Positions 37,228 through 50,869 of a DNA stretch of 64,000 nucleotides are shown here, in pieces. The notes under the pieces were generated by a model. It ran no database searches and was not told where the DNA came from. It saw only the letters and a list, made by a program, of their open reading frames with translations. Origin of the DNA: Termitomyces sp. T153 (lineage: Eukaryota > Basidiomycota > Agaricomycetes > Agaricales > Lyophyllaceae). The DNA is taken from contig JACKQL020000156.1 in NCBI GenBank assembly GCA_018296165.2, forward strand, positions 22,563 to 86,562. Direction: 5' to 3'. Every line of letters begins with the position of its first letter. Position 1 is the first letter of the stretch. Both the position numbers and the translations under genes were made by a program.

Positions 37228-38886
37228 CTATTTGGCTTCGAAGAGACTCTTAAGATATTCTCCAGCCGCCTTCCTAATCCCTTCTTCAAGATTCGGATTT
37301 TCCAACAAAGACTGGATAGATTACCGAGCATGAGGGAATACAGAAACGTTTGTGAGGATTACAGCATACTTACTAGTGCACGATTTGTTGTTTCATCTTG
37401 GGTGGCCTTCTGTTTTTTATGTTCATACTCTGCAGTTTCCCGTTCCAGCCTTAGCCGCTCTATCTGAAGGCGATGTGCACTCTCCTTCTCCTCGCGTTCC
37501 TCTCGGCGCCTCATATACTCCAACTTCATTTTTCCTGTCTGCGTCTGTACTTGTAGATACTGCATGTAAGCGGAGAGCATTCCTTGGGGGATCGTAAAAT
37601 TCATGACCACTGGGTCTGAGCTGGACGGTGCGGTGGAGGAAGGAGTGGGAGGTACAGGGTTTGTGTTGCCATTTAGTTGTCCAGATCCAGTGGGACCTAC
37701 TATTGGAGATGTAGATGAATGTTGGATAACGGGCTCCCGTAGCGTCGTTTGGGGGTTGATATAGTTTATTGGATTTTGGATATTTGGATGGGGTCGTTCG
37801 TGTGGCACGGAGTTGTTTATTCCATTGGGCATCATTGTCGTATCAGGAAAATTGATCTGCGAGGGATCTTCGTCCAAGTCGAGGTCGTCAGTCCCATTTT
37901 GACCCTGACCGACGGTGCTAGCAGTTCGAGGTTGAACAGGGCGGGTAGTCGCGGGGTCGCCATGCCATCTACAAAAACAATAATTATTCCCCCACACCAC
38001 GAAAAGCCTTATTGTGATATCACCTGCGATAGAACAATTCATACCAACCTAATCGATGCCAATGGTCGATCGTCCGGGCAGTGACGTTTCCGACATCGCA
38101 ACCAGCTTTCCGAGCGCTTTGCAACCGTCTTTCGTATTCCCTTAAACGATCGGCCTCATTGTAGGAGCTCAGATTCGCGGCATGGATGTGATACATTTCG
38201 TAGGCATAGATCTGCTTGAATAAGTTGAAGTTACGTTCATAGCATCCTTTAAGCGCCTGATATGTTTTTTTGCTGCCGAATACCTCGATTGCACACTTTT
38301 CCAAGAATATCAAGATTAACGCCGATGATGAAGTGGGAAAATCCGCTTACTTCCCGTAGGCACGAGTTTTTAGTTGCACGGAGTGCGTTCCAGTGCTCGT
38401 CCTGACCAGGTCCCATAAGCCAGTGGAATAGCTTCGACTTTTCCTCGTCGGTCCAGTGCTTGGCACCCTGGCCAGAGCCATCGATATCGAAAGCATCGCC
38501 GTCTTCAGCATCGCGTCGGCGTTTGAGGACCTGTGGATTCATTGAAGTATCAACTTGCTTGCGCTTCATGCCAGGTGAGGGATGGCCAGTTGTCACCGTG
38601 AAAAGAGGAGAATGTGAAGGGGGTGCGCCTGGATGGGACTGTGGCGGACCATTCTGGGCAAGGCCTTGATAGATAATTGAGGAATGAGGCAGCAATAGTT
38701 GGAAAGTACAAGACCTGGTATATGGGAGCCGAGGGCTTGACCTAAGCTCTGATGTGTTTGGAAGGGAGTCTAAGAGACGAGCTGGTCAGGGTTGTGTTGT
38801 TTCGACTTGAAAGCTTGGTTTACCGAGCCATTGCTGTCGAGGTTGGTGTCCCTGCGCTCTTGGGGAGGCATACGACCGTATTGCAT
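37228..38886 (-). CDS. SANT/Myb-like nuclear protein, uncharacterised
   Basis: Six exons (38824-38886, 38715-38769, 38351-38664, 38024-38295, 37374-37968, 37228-37311) give 460 codons plus stop. Residues about 85-140 contain a basic patch (VLKRRRDAEDGDAF) and a tryptophan-rich helical segment (AKHWTDEEKSKLFHWLMGPG, HWNALRATKN) continuing as IEVFGSKKTYQALKGCYERN, which resembles a SANT/Myb-type DNA-binding fold. A proline/serine/asparagine-rich middle is probably disordered. The C-terminus is a long charged helix (RRREEREEKESAHRLQIERL) suited to dimerisation. I know no named family for it; a transcription regulator is an inference. It lies 186 bp downstream of the MYST gene on the same strand. 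Confidence 0.8.
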
Positions 38887-39072
38887 ATTCTGTTCACTGC
38901 AACATAGCTGAAGGCATTGTTGGCGGGGATGAACCGAGGCTGTACGAACTTTGCATCCATCTTCAACTGAACTGAATGGATCGGACTGCAGCTAGTTCAC
39001 AGTGGCTCGTTTAATCCCACGCTATTTGCCATCCATCCTCTTGCCAAATATTAGGTACATTAAAGGTATCAC

Positions 39073-42846
<3,774 letters not shown>

Positions 42847-43238
42847 TTGAGTTGTAAGGGGCTATATAAACTGCTGTCGCAAAAAGAATTGAGTGGCGCC
42901 CAAGCGCTCCTTTCGTCGTCGTCGACAGTGAGCGGGTTTGTTTGCACATGTTACTCTTGCCTGTTGTTGAAATCTTTCCAAAGTTGGATACCCAGACAAC
43001 CTTGACAGAGTTCTGCAGCGAAAGTTGACGGATAAGACAGACTCTTCAAATGCTGCCTTCGACATATGTCATTCTTTGACTGGCGGAATACAGCCCGAGG
43101 CTCCAGTAGTGAGGACTTTGACATCTGCTCAAGCATCAGGATGGCTCTAATCTTTCAGTTCTCGTGGCAACTGGAGTCCGACAAACTATATTCTGAAGCA
43201 GCGACAAACGCCGGTCGCCTTCTATGTTCAATGAAACT
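42847..43238. promoter_or_regulatory. Upstream region of the MYST gene
   Basis: No gene is supported. It carries normal CpG density and should contain the MYST promoter (minus strand). It is bounded on the right by the hAT-like element at 43239. Confidence 0.4.
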
Positions 43239-43982
43239 CAGTGTTGGATTCTTAGCGGTTGTTAACCCCTCTTTTTTGGTTAAATCTTGATAACAACCCT
43301 TATTAAAGCTTTGTTTTAAGGGGACATTAACCTTTATACCTAATTAGGATTACCACTTCGAAGTCATTACCAAAACCTTCTAACTTGCCATCATCAGGTA
43401 TCCTCTCATTTTCTGCTTCCTCATCTGCTAACAGTTCCATCCAAGCCTCTTCTGTGTATGCCCATTGACAACGAATCTTTCTTACATGCCTTTGCGGAAG
43501 GCATTTTTATGCAGTGAAGGGAGTGATGTGAGACAAGTTTGCCGTCAATTTGGTTAATCCAGGAACTTGACTCAGGAACACATACTGCCTCGCCCACATA
43601 CAAGAGAGGCAAAATGTTGAAAACAGAAGAAGAGCAGGAAAAGGGCTAAGCCTCAAAATCAAGGAGAGGCTGCAGTATTGATCGAAGGGAGCATGGAAGA
43701 GGGTTTGGATAACTGAGTATGCATTGAAAGATGGAGCAACCAGAACTTCGAGATGCCCCTACCAACTAAGCAGCGCGGAGAAAGAACTTCCCTGGCGCTT
43801 TTATGAATCACAACCATTCCAACTCCATATTTAGAAGCACAATGTGTCATTTCATTTGAGTCCATCAGTTCTTAAGCCTTAACTTAAGCCTTAAAATTGT
43901 TTCTTCATGATATTAACCCTTAACCTTAACATGTATTTAACCCTTAAATGTTATTAACCTTTCACTCTTAGGGTCAACACTG
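43239..43982. mobile_element. hAT-like miniature transposon
   Basis: The 744-bp unit has inverted ends CAGTGTTGGATTCTTAGCGG and, on the opposite strand, CAGTGTTGACCCTAAGAG. Flanks ATGAAACT (43231-43238) and ATGAGAAT (43983-43990) fit an 8-bp target duplication at 6 of 8 positions. CAGTG ends and 8-bp duplications are typical of hAT elements. Subterminal TTAACC or GGTTAA repeats lie near both ends (43260-43345 and 43865-43965), as expected for transposase binding. Two short minus-strand frames inside (43421-43612, 43659-43865) have no recognisable domain. Confidence 0.6.
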
Positions 43983-43990
43983 ATGAGAAT

Positions 43991-44461
43991 AAGCAGATTC
44001 AGAAGTATGATAATCAATGTAGTTTGACATTACCATCTAATAATTGATGTAGTTAGACATAACAATATCTCATCATCATGTTTGCACCAGGCAAAGATAT
44101 TTTATCACAGACTTTCTACTTCAGAAGTGGGCTACTTTTTTCATAAGTTATTCAAGTCATATTCAAATCTCTCTTTTTGAAATCAGTTCTCTGACTTTGG
44201 CATCTTCTTCATTGCCTGTATCATACATATTTTACCCAGAAATGCTCAAACATGTGGGGGGTTTCAAGGCTTCCATATGACCCATGTCTGCAAGCAAGAT
44301 CACATCTTATAGCATCTTGTGCATTGAATGAAAATGTGATGGCCTGAGTGTTTTCTGACTTGTACAAGGACAATGGTGAAGGTGATGGTGACAGCAGAAA
44401 ACTCAACTAGTCCAACATGTAGTGCTCCTTATTACTGGGTGAAAGTAGTGAGCATTGGATC
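43991..44461. other. CpG-depleted repeat-like sequence
   Basis: No gene recognised. CpG is almost absent, marking it as old silenced repeat DNA. It is the left flank into which the SINE-like retroposon inserted, and continues on the other side at 45456. Confidence 0.4.
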
Positions 44462-44475
44462 TTATTTGCTATAGA

Positions 44476-45440
44476 TGATGATGATGATGATGATTCTTTT
44501 TATTTATCTTTAAGGCCTATTTTACACATGACCTTCGTGTCCTAAGCCCTGCAGTATGTAATGGGGGTGGTAATTACGGACACTCCTACTAGTTCTCCGG
44601 CCCGATCCCTTTTCAGCTGATGCCGGTTACGCCTCATAGCCACTTTACTACGATTTGACTTCATCGGAGTTCATACTACTTCTCACACCTAAGTCCCACT
44701 ACCATCTGCCGTTAACGTGCCCTCCCAATTTCTAAACCCAGCTGTACTCGGCAATGCTTACTGTGTGCGCGCTGGTATTGTCCCACGATGAGGCGCTCGG
44801 CCAGCTCATAGCCTCCCACTCCCACGCACCAGTAAGGGCTTCACGACTAACCCTTCCCCATGCCCAGACGCTACTTTCGGAAGATCGAACCCGAGATTCG
44901 GAACCCGCGACGGAATGAGCCAGTGGGCCGCCTATTGGCCCCAGAGGACTTGTAGTGACAGACATGCCGCACCTTTCGGCTAGACACCCGATCAAACCAC
45001 AGTCATGGTCGGATTATCCCGGACCGCACCGAACCCATCCGATGGACCACACATTGCATCGGCAGCCTGTTCAAACTATTGACTCCTATCCTCACGCCTA
45101 CCCGTGCCACGACCCGCTTGGTCAGCGAAGGCCTGGACCCTCTCCCAAATCCGTCGCACCGGGGAAACTTCTCTTTTTCTGATCTGTCACGAGCGTGGTG
45201 GTCACATTGCCTCATTGAACCACGTGCTGATTGCTCGGTCCTGGTCGGCCTGCACTACAAAGCCTGGCTAGTCAAGCACGTGCGGGCGGAGGCTTCCCGG
45301 CGGCGTTGAAACAACCCACGTGGTGTCTAAAGTGTTTTCCACACAGGCGCACTCAGCCAGAGTCGAAACCCCGGCCTTGCACTCGCAAGTCACATGACCC
45401 GCTTTGGGACGCGATGGTGCCAGCTGAGCCACCGCGCCCC
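44476..45440 (-). mobile_element. tRNA-headed SINE-like retroposon
   Basis: The 965-bp unit is flanked by the perfect 14-bp duplication TTATTTGCTATAGA (44462-44475 and 45442-45455). Read on the minus strand it begins GGGGCGCGGTGGCTCAGCTG. An RNA polymerase III A box TGGCTCAGCTGG lies at 45431-45420 and a B box GTTTCGACTCT at 45369-45359, as in a tRNA gene with a long variable arm. It ends with AAAGAAT and an (ATC)n simple repeat at the 3' end. Together these are the marks of a SINE copied by target-primed reverse transcription. It has no convincing long frame, is GC- and CpG-rich, and sits in CpG-poor DNA, so it looks young. The body of about 870 bp is long for a SINE. Confidence 0.82.
45359..45431 (-). 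promoter_or_regulatory. Internal Pol III promoter (A and B boxes)
   Basis: A box TGGCTCAGCTGG (45431-45420) fits TRGYNNARNNGG. B box GTTTCGACTCT (45369-45359) fits GGTTCGANTCC at 9 of 11 positions. About 50 bp separate them, which is wide but usual for serine- or leucine-type tRNAs with a long variable arm. Confidence 0.7.
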
Positions 45441-45455
45441 TTTATTTGCTATAGA

Positions 45456-45958
45456 ATTTGCTATGGATGATACTCACATTGAAATACAGTTTCCATCTAT
45501 GATAGCCAGAAACCTTTCAAGATGGAGTGATAGCTGCTTTTACTTGGCATTGAGAAAGAAGTAGTAGATACCTCATTTCATAGGTGATGGAGGAGACAGT
45601 TTCAAAAGATTACTCTGAGATGTGATACTAGAAAGAATTAGATTAGTGATGCTTGTAAGATAGTGATTGTGTACCAAAAATCTACTTCAAGAGTTGACTT
45701 TAGGGAATTATGTAGTTGATAAGTTTCAAGACTATTTTGCACAGATCATGTGATCTATCACTGTAACAGAGCATCTGTTACCTATCTTAGTGCATATTAT
45801 ATAATATTGATTTACTTATTATTGCTATATGGTAGTGTCACATGATGCTACCTATTAAAGACTTGTATTGTAATTACATAAGGCAGCAGCTTACTTCATA
45901 CTTTGTAGACAAGATCAATTGACTGGTTTTGACTTATGAGGTGTGAATCATAAGCTGC
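45456..45958 (+). repeat. Repeat flank and first part of Gypsy E2 LTR
   Basis: From about 45720 the sequence matches the E1 LTR region at about 58130-58345 (AGCATCTGTTAC, CTTACTTCATACTTTGTAGAC, GACTGGTTTTGACTTA). It breaks off at AAGCTGC (45958), where solo LTR D4 is inserted, and resumes at 48671. From 45456 to 45720 there is CpG-free sequence with no recognisable gene. Confidence 0.55.
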
Positions 45959-46783
45959 TGATGTGATCCTATGCTGCCTAGCTGCCATGCAGGAAACCAA
46001 AAAGAAGGCCTAAACACTGGCAACTAGATAGGGTAGCTGGCAATAGGAAATAATAGGGGTGAGTCAGTAACCATCCAAGAAAGTAAGAACTAATAGAGGG
46101 TAAGGGGTATGGAGGAGTCAAGTGCAGCCTAAATCACCAGATGATAACAAAAGGTTGCTAAGTTGCAGAGTAATAGAAAGAAAAGGGATCAAGACAAAAG
46201 AGTTGCTGGGGTGAGTTGCTAAGGAAGGGGACTTAAGCAATAGGAAAGGAGTGGGGAATAGGAAGGGAGTGAAGTCAATATAAACTGAGGGCAAATGCAA
46301 ACTGGTTGCTAGCCACAGTCACTAGTGATGCTAAGTCACAATAACACTAAGAGTACCTACAGTTGGCACCCATGCTAGATGGAATATGAGGTTGTCAAGA
46401 CTTGTTGCTAAGTTGTTAACAATAAAGAGAGAGAGGATGAGGGGAACAATATTCTGTTGGTTCATTGGTTCTATATACAGGCAGTAGTTATACTGTTTGT
46501 AGGTACAGTATCTAGAAAGGAAATATTAGTTGCCACCAGTGATGGCATCTGCCAAAGTGTCCCTGATACATACTGGATGTCAGTATGGTAACCAAGTATT
46601 CATACACAATGTTGATAAGATGTATAATAAATATCAGTAATAATAAAAGAGATACATAATGTCAATATCTGAAGTATAGATGCCATTCAGGTATGTTTGT
46701 AAGCAAGACAAGAAAAATAATAAGTAAGAAGTCACATGGCTTTTAATATATCTGTTTTTTGAAAAGAAGTATTGTTGTCACTA

Positions 46784-48390
46784 CAGTGGCTCAAAAAACT
46801 GTCCCAATGTTTTATACTTTTTGAAAGATGACATTGGCATGAAAGATTGAAAGTATCTAAAATTTTGGTTAAATCATGTAAAATACTATGGCATCACAGC
46901 TACAAACTGCATCTTAGCTTATGTAATTTAAATCAGAACTGATGGAGTAATGACCATTTTAAAATATTCACTCATTGGGACAGTTTTTTGAGCATCTCTA
47001 ATTTTAGTATTTAGTACTTTGTATGTCCTCCATTTGCCTTGATAACTGCTTGAATCCTTCTAGGCAAGCTTTCTATCAGTCTTTGGCATACTTCTGCTGG
47101 TATTCCATCCCACTCCTTTGCAACCCTCTCCTACAATTCATGCACACTATGAGGAGGTGTTTCATACTGCCTAAGGTGCTCCTTGAGGTACTCCCAGAGA
47201 TGTTCAATAGGGTTAAGATCAGGGGATTGGGCTGGCCACCAGAGGACATCAAAGTTGTTGTCTTCAAACCACTTGTCAGCCCTCTTGGAGTTGTGTTTGG
47301 GGTCATTGTCCTGTTGAAAGTAGTGGGCACCCTCATCCATTTCCAATTTTTCAAAGCTCTTCTTTGCTCCATCCTCCAAGATTTCACAGTACTGCTCTGC
47401 ATTCATGATCCCCACCACCTCTACCAGCTTTTCTACCCCATTCCAACCCATACAGCCTCATACCATGAGATTATTCCCTCCTCCATGATTCACACTAGGT
47501 GTAGTAGTTTGGTTTGAAATGCCTTCTCCTTTTAGCTTCCACACATACTGCTTTCCATCTGACCCAATCCTGTTAATCTTTGTCTTATTGGTCCACAACA
47601 CTCTTTTCCAATCCTCCACAGTCCAGTTTTGATGCTCTTGAGCCCATTTAAGTCATAGTTGCCTATGTCTAGCTATGAGCATAGAAACTTTCTTCTTTGT
47701 AGCAGACCAATACCCCTTCTCCTTCAGCACATTCCAGACAGTCTGAGGAGAGACAGGATTGGAAATGATGTTGTTGATAAACTTGGTGGCCTGAACAGCT
47801 GTATCAAGTCTCCCAGTTGAGATTTGTTGAACAATAGCCTGTTTATTATGTGGAGTAAGCTTAGCTGGATGGCCTCCAGGATGGGTTTCCTTGTCCACCT
47901 CCAACTCTCTACTGATCCTCCCAATAGTAGACTTCCCAAGACCAGTTTTAGCCTCAATCTGATGCAGAGAATACCCTTGAGCAAGAAGAGAAGCAACAGT
48001 AGAGCATTGTGCAGGAGAAGCAGCTTTTATGATGGTGGTTGAAGGTCAAGATGTGGTTCAACCCACTTGAACCACTCCCAAATATACCCAAACATGGTCA
48101 CATGACTCTGTTGATATTCCCACATGCAACTTACTCTTTATTTCTGACTAAAATAGGGATAAATCTGCAAAGTTGAAGATGCTCAAAAAACTGTCCCAAT
48201 GAGTGAATATTTTAAAATGGCCATTACTCCATCAGTCTTGATTTCAATTACATAAGCTAAGATGCAATTTGTAGCTGCAATGCCATAGTATTTTACATGA
48301 TTCAACCAAAATTTTAGATACTTCCAATCCTTCATGCCAATGTCATCTTTCAAAAAGTATAAAACATTGGGACAGTTTTTTGAGCCACTG
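46784..48390 (-). mobile_element. Tc1/mariner element, copy 2
   Basis: The 1607-bp element has TA duplications (46782-46783 and 48391-48392). Terminal inverted repeats are about 215 bp. Each starts CAGTGGCTCAAAAAACTGTC and ends on its inner side with an inverted copy of the same motif (TTGGGACAGTTTTTTGAGC near 46976-46993 and its partner near 48181). This gives four copies of the presumed transposase binding motif. The transposase lies between them on the minus strand. Confidence 0.93.
47011..48040 (-). pseudogene. Tc1-like transposase, nearly intact
   Basis: The minus strand encodes about 340 residues. A paired helix-turn-helix domain comes first (VASLLAQGYSLHQIEAKTGL, GRISREL, then SNPVSPQTVWNVLKEKGY). 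The DDE domain has LWTNKTKIN (the first catalytic Asp is Asn here), YFQQDNDPKHNSKRADKWF, and WPAQSPDLNPIEHLWEYL. Second Asp and Glu are 34 residues apart, so the family is DD34E. Two in-frame stops remain (TGA for CGA near 47655 and TGA for TGG near 47464), both explained by single transitions. Stop at 47011-47013. Dead, but much better kept than copy 1. Confidence 0.88.
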
Positions 48391-48670
48391 TAGGTAAGGT
48401 CACAAGCAATTGTTGCTAAGGAAGGTCTCAGTGTTATTGTTCTAGACCCAGAGGGCAGACTCCACATGATGAAGCTCATGATTCAGAAGTCTTGTGATCA
48501 CTAAAATCTCATGCAAAGGCTACACTGTTCCAGACCTTTGGGCTAGACTTTATATGATAAGTGGCATGGTGATAAGTGGCATGACTTGTGCATGGTCATG
48601 TGGAATCTCATTTGGTGTTGTCCAATCAGAAATGTCAAAAATGGTGCTCAGCAGCAATTGGGTCTTATCA

Positions 48671-50340
48671 CTGTGTAAGTTGTAATGGAAACATTACATT
48701 TTTTTCAAAGTTATACAAGCATTTACTTGTTTGCAAAGCAAGAAGCCAAACTTCTAGAAAGAAATTCACTGCCACTAGTCACAATCAGAACATTAAAATG
48801 GTGACCATGTAAGGTCAGGGGTTTGGGCCTGGTTCAAACCAGAGTTCAATGGAGCATTGCAAAGTGCTTCACATGAGCCATTGGATCTTGCCACATTACA
48901 CCATAGCATGAAAAGAGAGTGGGTGATGCCAGGAGGGCTGCCAGCAGTTACTCCCATTCAACCACTCCTGAGTGGTTTGACAAGTGTCACTACAGAGGGC
49001 ACTCAAGTGCCCTCTACTCAGTTGTACCTAATGGTAGATCCAGAGAGTGTAGCATTGGTGGTGAACAAAGAGCAAACTCCCTTGTATGCACCTACAGCAC
49101 TGTAGCTAGAAGGTCTGAGATCCTTCTCAGATGCTGCAGGAGGTCATCATGACTCTTCAATGGTAGAAGATGCTCCTCACAGGGCCTGTGGCCCTGTATG
49201 ATTGTGAGCTGGAGCCACACTGAGCTTGTGCATAGTGGGGCTGTCAGCATTCATCAAAACAATTCTAGAGGATGTCAGAGACACCTTAGATATAGACAGT
49301 GAAGCACATTCAGACAACATCCTCTGCAGGAAGGTGTTAGTATTCTGGCAGAAGCAGGTTGAGGTCTCTAAGGCTTCAACTCAGCAACACTTAGCTGCAA
49401 GGATAGCTAAGCACATAGCAATCCAGCAGTTGCTGGGTGAAGGAATCATTCCAACTGACCCAGTAGAGTTCATGGAACTTTACATGATCTTTCTAGCTCA
49501 GGAGGTAACAATTACCTTTAGCAGAAAAGTTACAGGGATCCTAGACATCCTCTGCAAAGCCTTCCCCATTCCTAGGTGGGAATTGTTTACCCCCACTATT
49601 TCCAGTCAACAAACTGTTGAACCTACTACAGGCACTACAACAGCCTGGTGAAAGCCACATGATTACATGGCAAGACAAGCTGCTGTAGACCATCAAAGGT
49701 GGGCTACATAAGAATGGTCATAGTGCCTGACCTAGCCTCAACAGAGGCTGGGTCAGTTATTATGGTCAAACAACCCATGGTGCAATATATGCTTGCTGAG
49801 TCTACATGTAGGGTGCTGACCTGGAAAAACCAAATCATGTTGCAGTGATTCCACAATAGTGACATGAAGGACTTTGGACAGTCCTATATGGATGACTAAG
49901 GAGTGGTGTTGGAGAACACTGCCTATAATCCTTAGCCAGAAGGGTACATTCCACCAGAACAGACTAAGTCAATCAAGATGAAAGAGCAAGAGTCTTGCTC
50001 TCTGGTAGACAAAAATGCTGGGACTAGGAGTAGCCCCACTGTAAGGGAACATTGGCCATGGATAGTCTGAGCCAAGTCCACCACTCATGTCCTGATCATT
50101 TAGTCAAGAGGCAAGCAGTGAGCAAGCTGGCCTGAGGCACAGTGAGCAAGTGGCAAGCAACCAATGAGAGGCAAAGATGGAGGGCAAGGCAAGGCAAGGG
50201 GCTGCACTGGCCAAGCTTATAGTTATGCTAGTGAAGAAACCTAGAAGCAATGCTGTTTTCTGGACTGGAGATATCCTATCTCCAGATCCACCTTTATACT
50301 ACAGGGCTACTTGATGACTAAGTACCTATGACTTAGCCAG
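48671..50340 (+). mobile_element. Gypsy E2 fragment: LTR edge, leader and first ORF
   Basis: The block ATGGAAACATTACATTTTTT (48691-) and the following leader (TTCACTGCCACTAG, GGTGACCATGTAAGGTCAGG, GAGCATTGCAAAGTGCTTCAC) match E1 at 58365-58600. An ORF at 49226-49651 (AFIKTILEDVRDTLDIDSEA, TQQHLAARIAKHIAIQQLLG, IIPTDPVEFMELYMIFLAQE) matches E1 at 59720-59980. The copy decays after about 50040, and no protease or RT follows, so it is truncated. Confidence 0.7.
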
Positions 50341-50700
50341 AGGCTGCTGACTACACACATAGAGATATACATATGTAGTGTGTTCTACAATACAGCAGAG
50401 CATGCTTTGGGTTGTATCCTATGTTACTAGCAGAGTCTGCTATACCATAGTGGAATTCCCACAATGTAGCATGTTATACAGGTGTTGTGGAGGCCATACA
50501 TTGTGCTATATTATACATATCCAGTGGAGTTCTTTGACCAGGATCTGGAGCTGCTAATTATGACTGGGTCTGTTGCAATTACATTTGACACTGACTGGCC
50601 CCACTCAACACTACAATCTGCTGGTGTCAGTGGACTGGTAGTGGGTCTGGCCATCAGTTATTTCTCATGACCAGCTGCTGCCACTTGTGACAAAATCTAC
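50341..50700 (+). repeat. Possible second LTR piece of family E
   Basis: The segment 50375-50510 (GTGTGTTCTACAATACAGCA, TATGTTACTAGCAGAGTCTG) resembles E1 upstream sequence at about 57935-58060. It may be the 3' LTR start of E2. The edges cannot be fixed by eye. Confidence 0.35.
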
Positions 50701-50869
50701 CCTTATAAACATATCCACCCAGCACCATCAGCAAGCCACTGAGAAGATGGGGGGTGGCCAAAGCCAGTACCACCATTGGCAACAAGCCACTTGGATAAAA
50801 AGTGATATGAAGATCTATTTTAACCACAGAAATAACAATCAAGGAACAGCAGAAACACAGCATCATGCT

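Larger units (their letters stand above)
45959..48670 (-). repeat. Solo LTR D4 split by a Tc1 element
   Basis: Ends TGATGTGATCC and GGGTCTTATCA match D3 in the same orientation. Flanks CTGC (45955-45958) and CTGT (48671-48674) fit a 4-bp duplication with one C-to-T change. Removing the Tc1 copy (46784-48390 plus one TA) leaves 1103 bp. It lies in the LTR of Gypsy E2. Confidence 0.82.

Noticed and set aside
45345..45440. A functional tRNA gene
   Set aside because: A and B boxes are present, but the acceptor pairing is imperfect and the unit continues into an 870-bp body ending in a simple repeat with target duplications, so it is a SINE head.
44732..45470. Several overlapping open frames of 70-87 codons in the GC-rich block
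   Set aside because: They occur on both strands in a GC-rich non-coding retroposon and have no domains or shared frame.
45456..45720. A DDE-type domain (stretch DDTHIEIQFPSMIARNLSRW)
   Set aside because: The short stretch loosely recalls Harbinger transposases, but there is no second motif and the frame breaks soon after.
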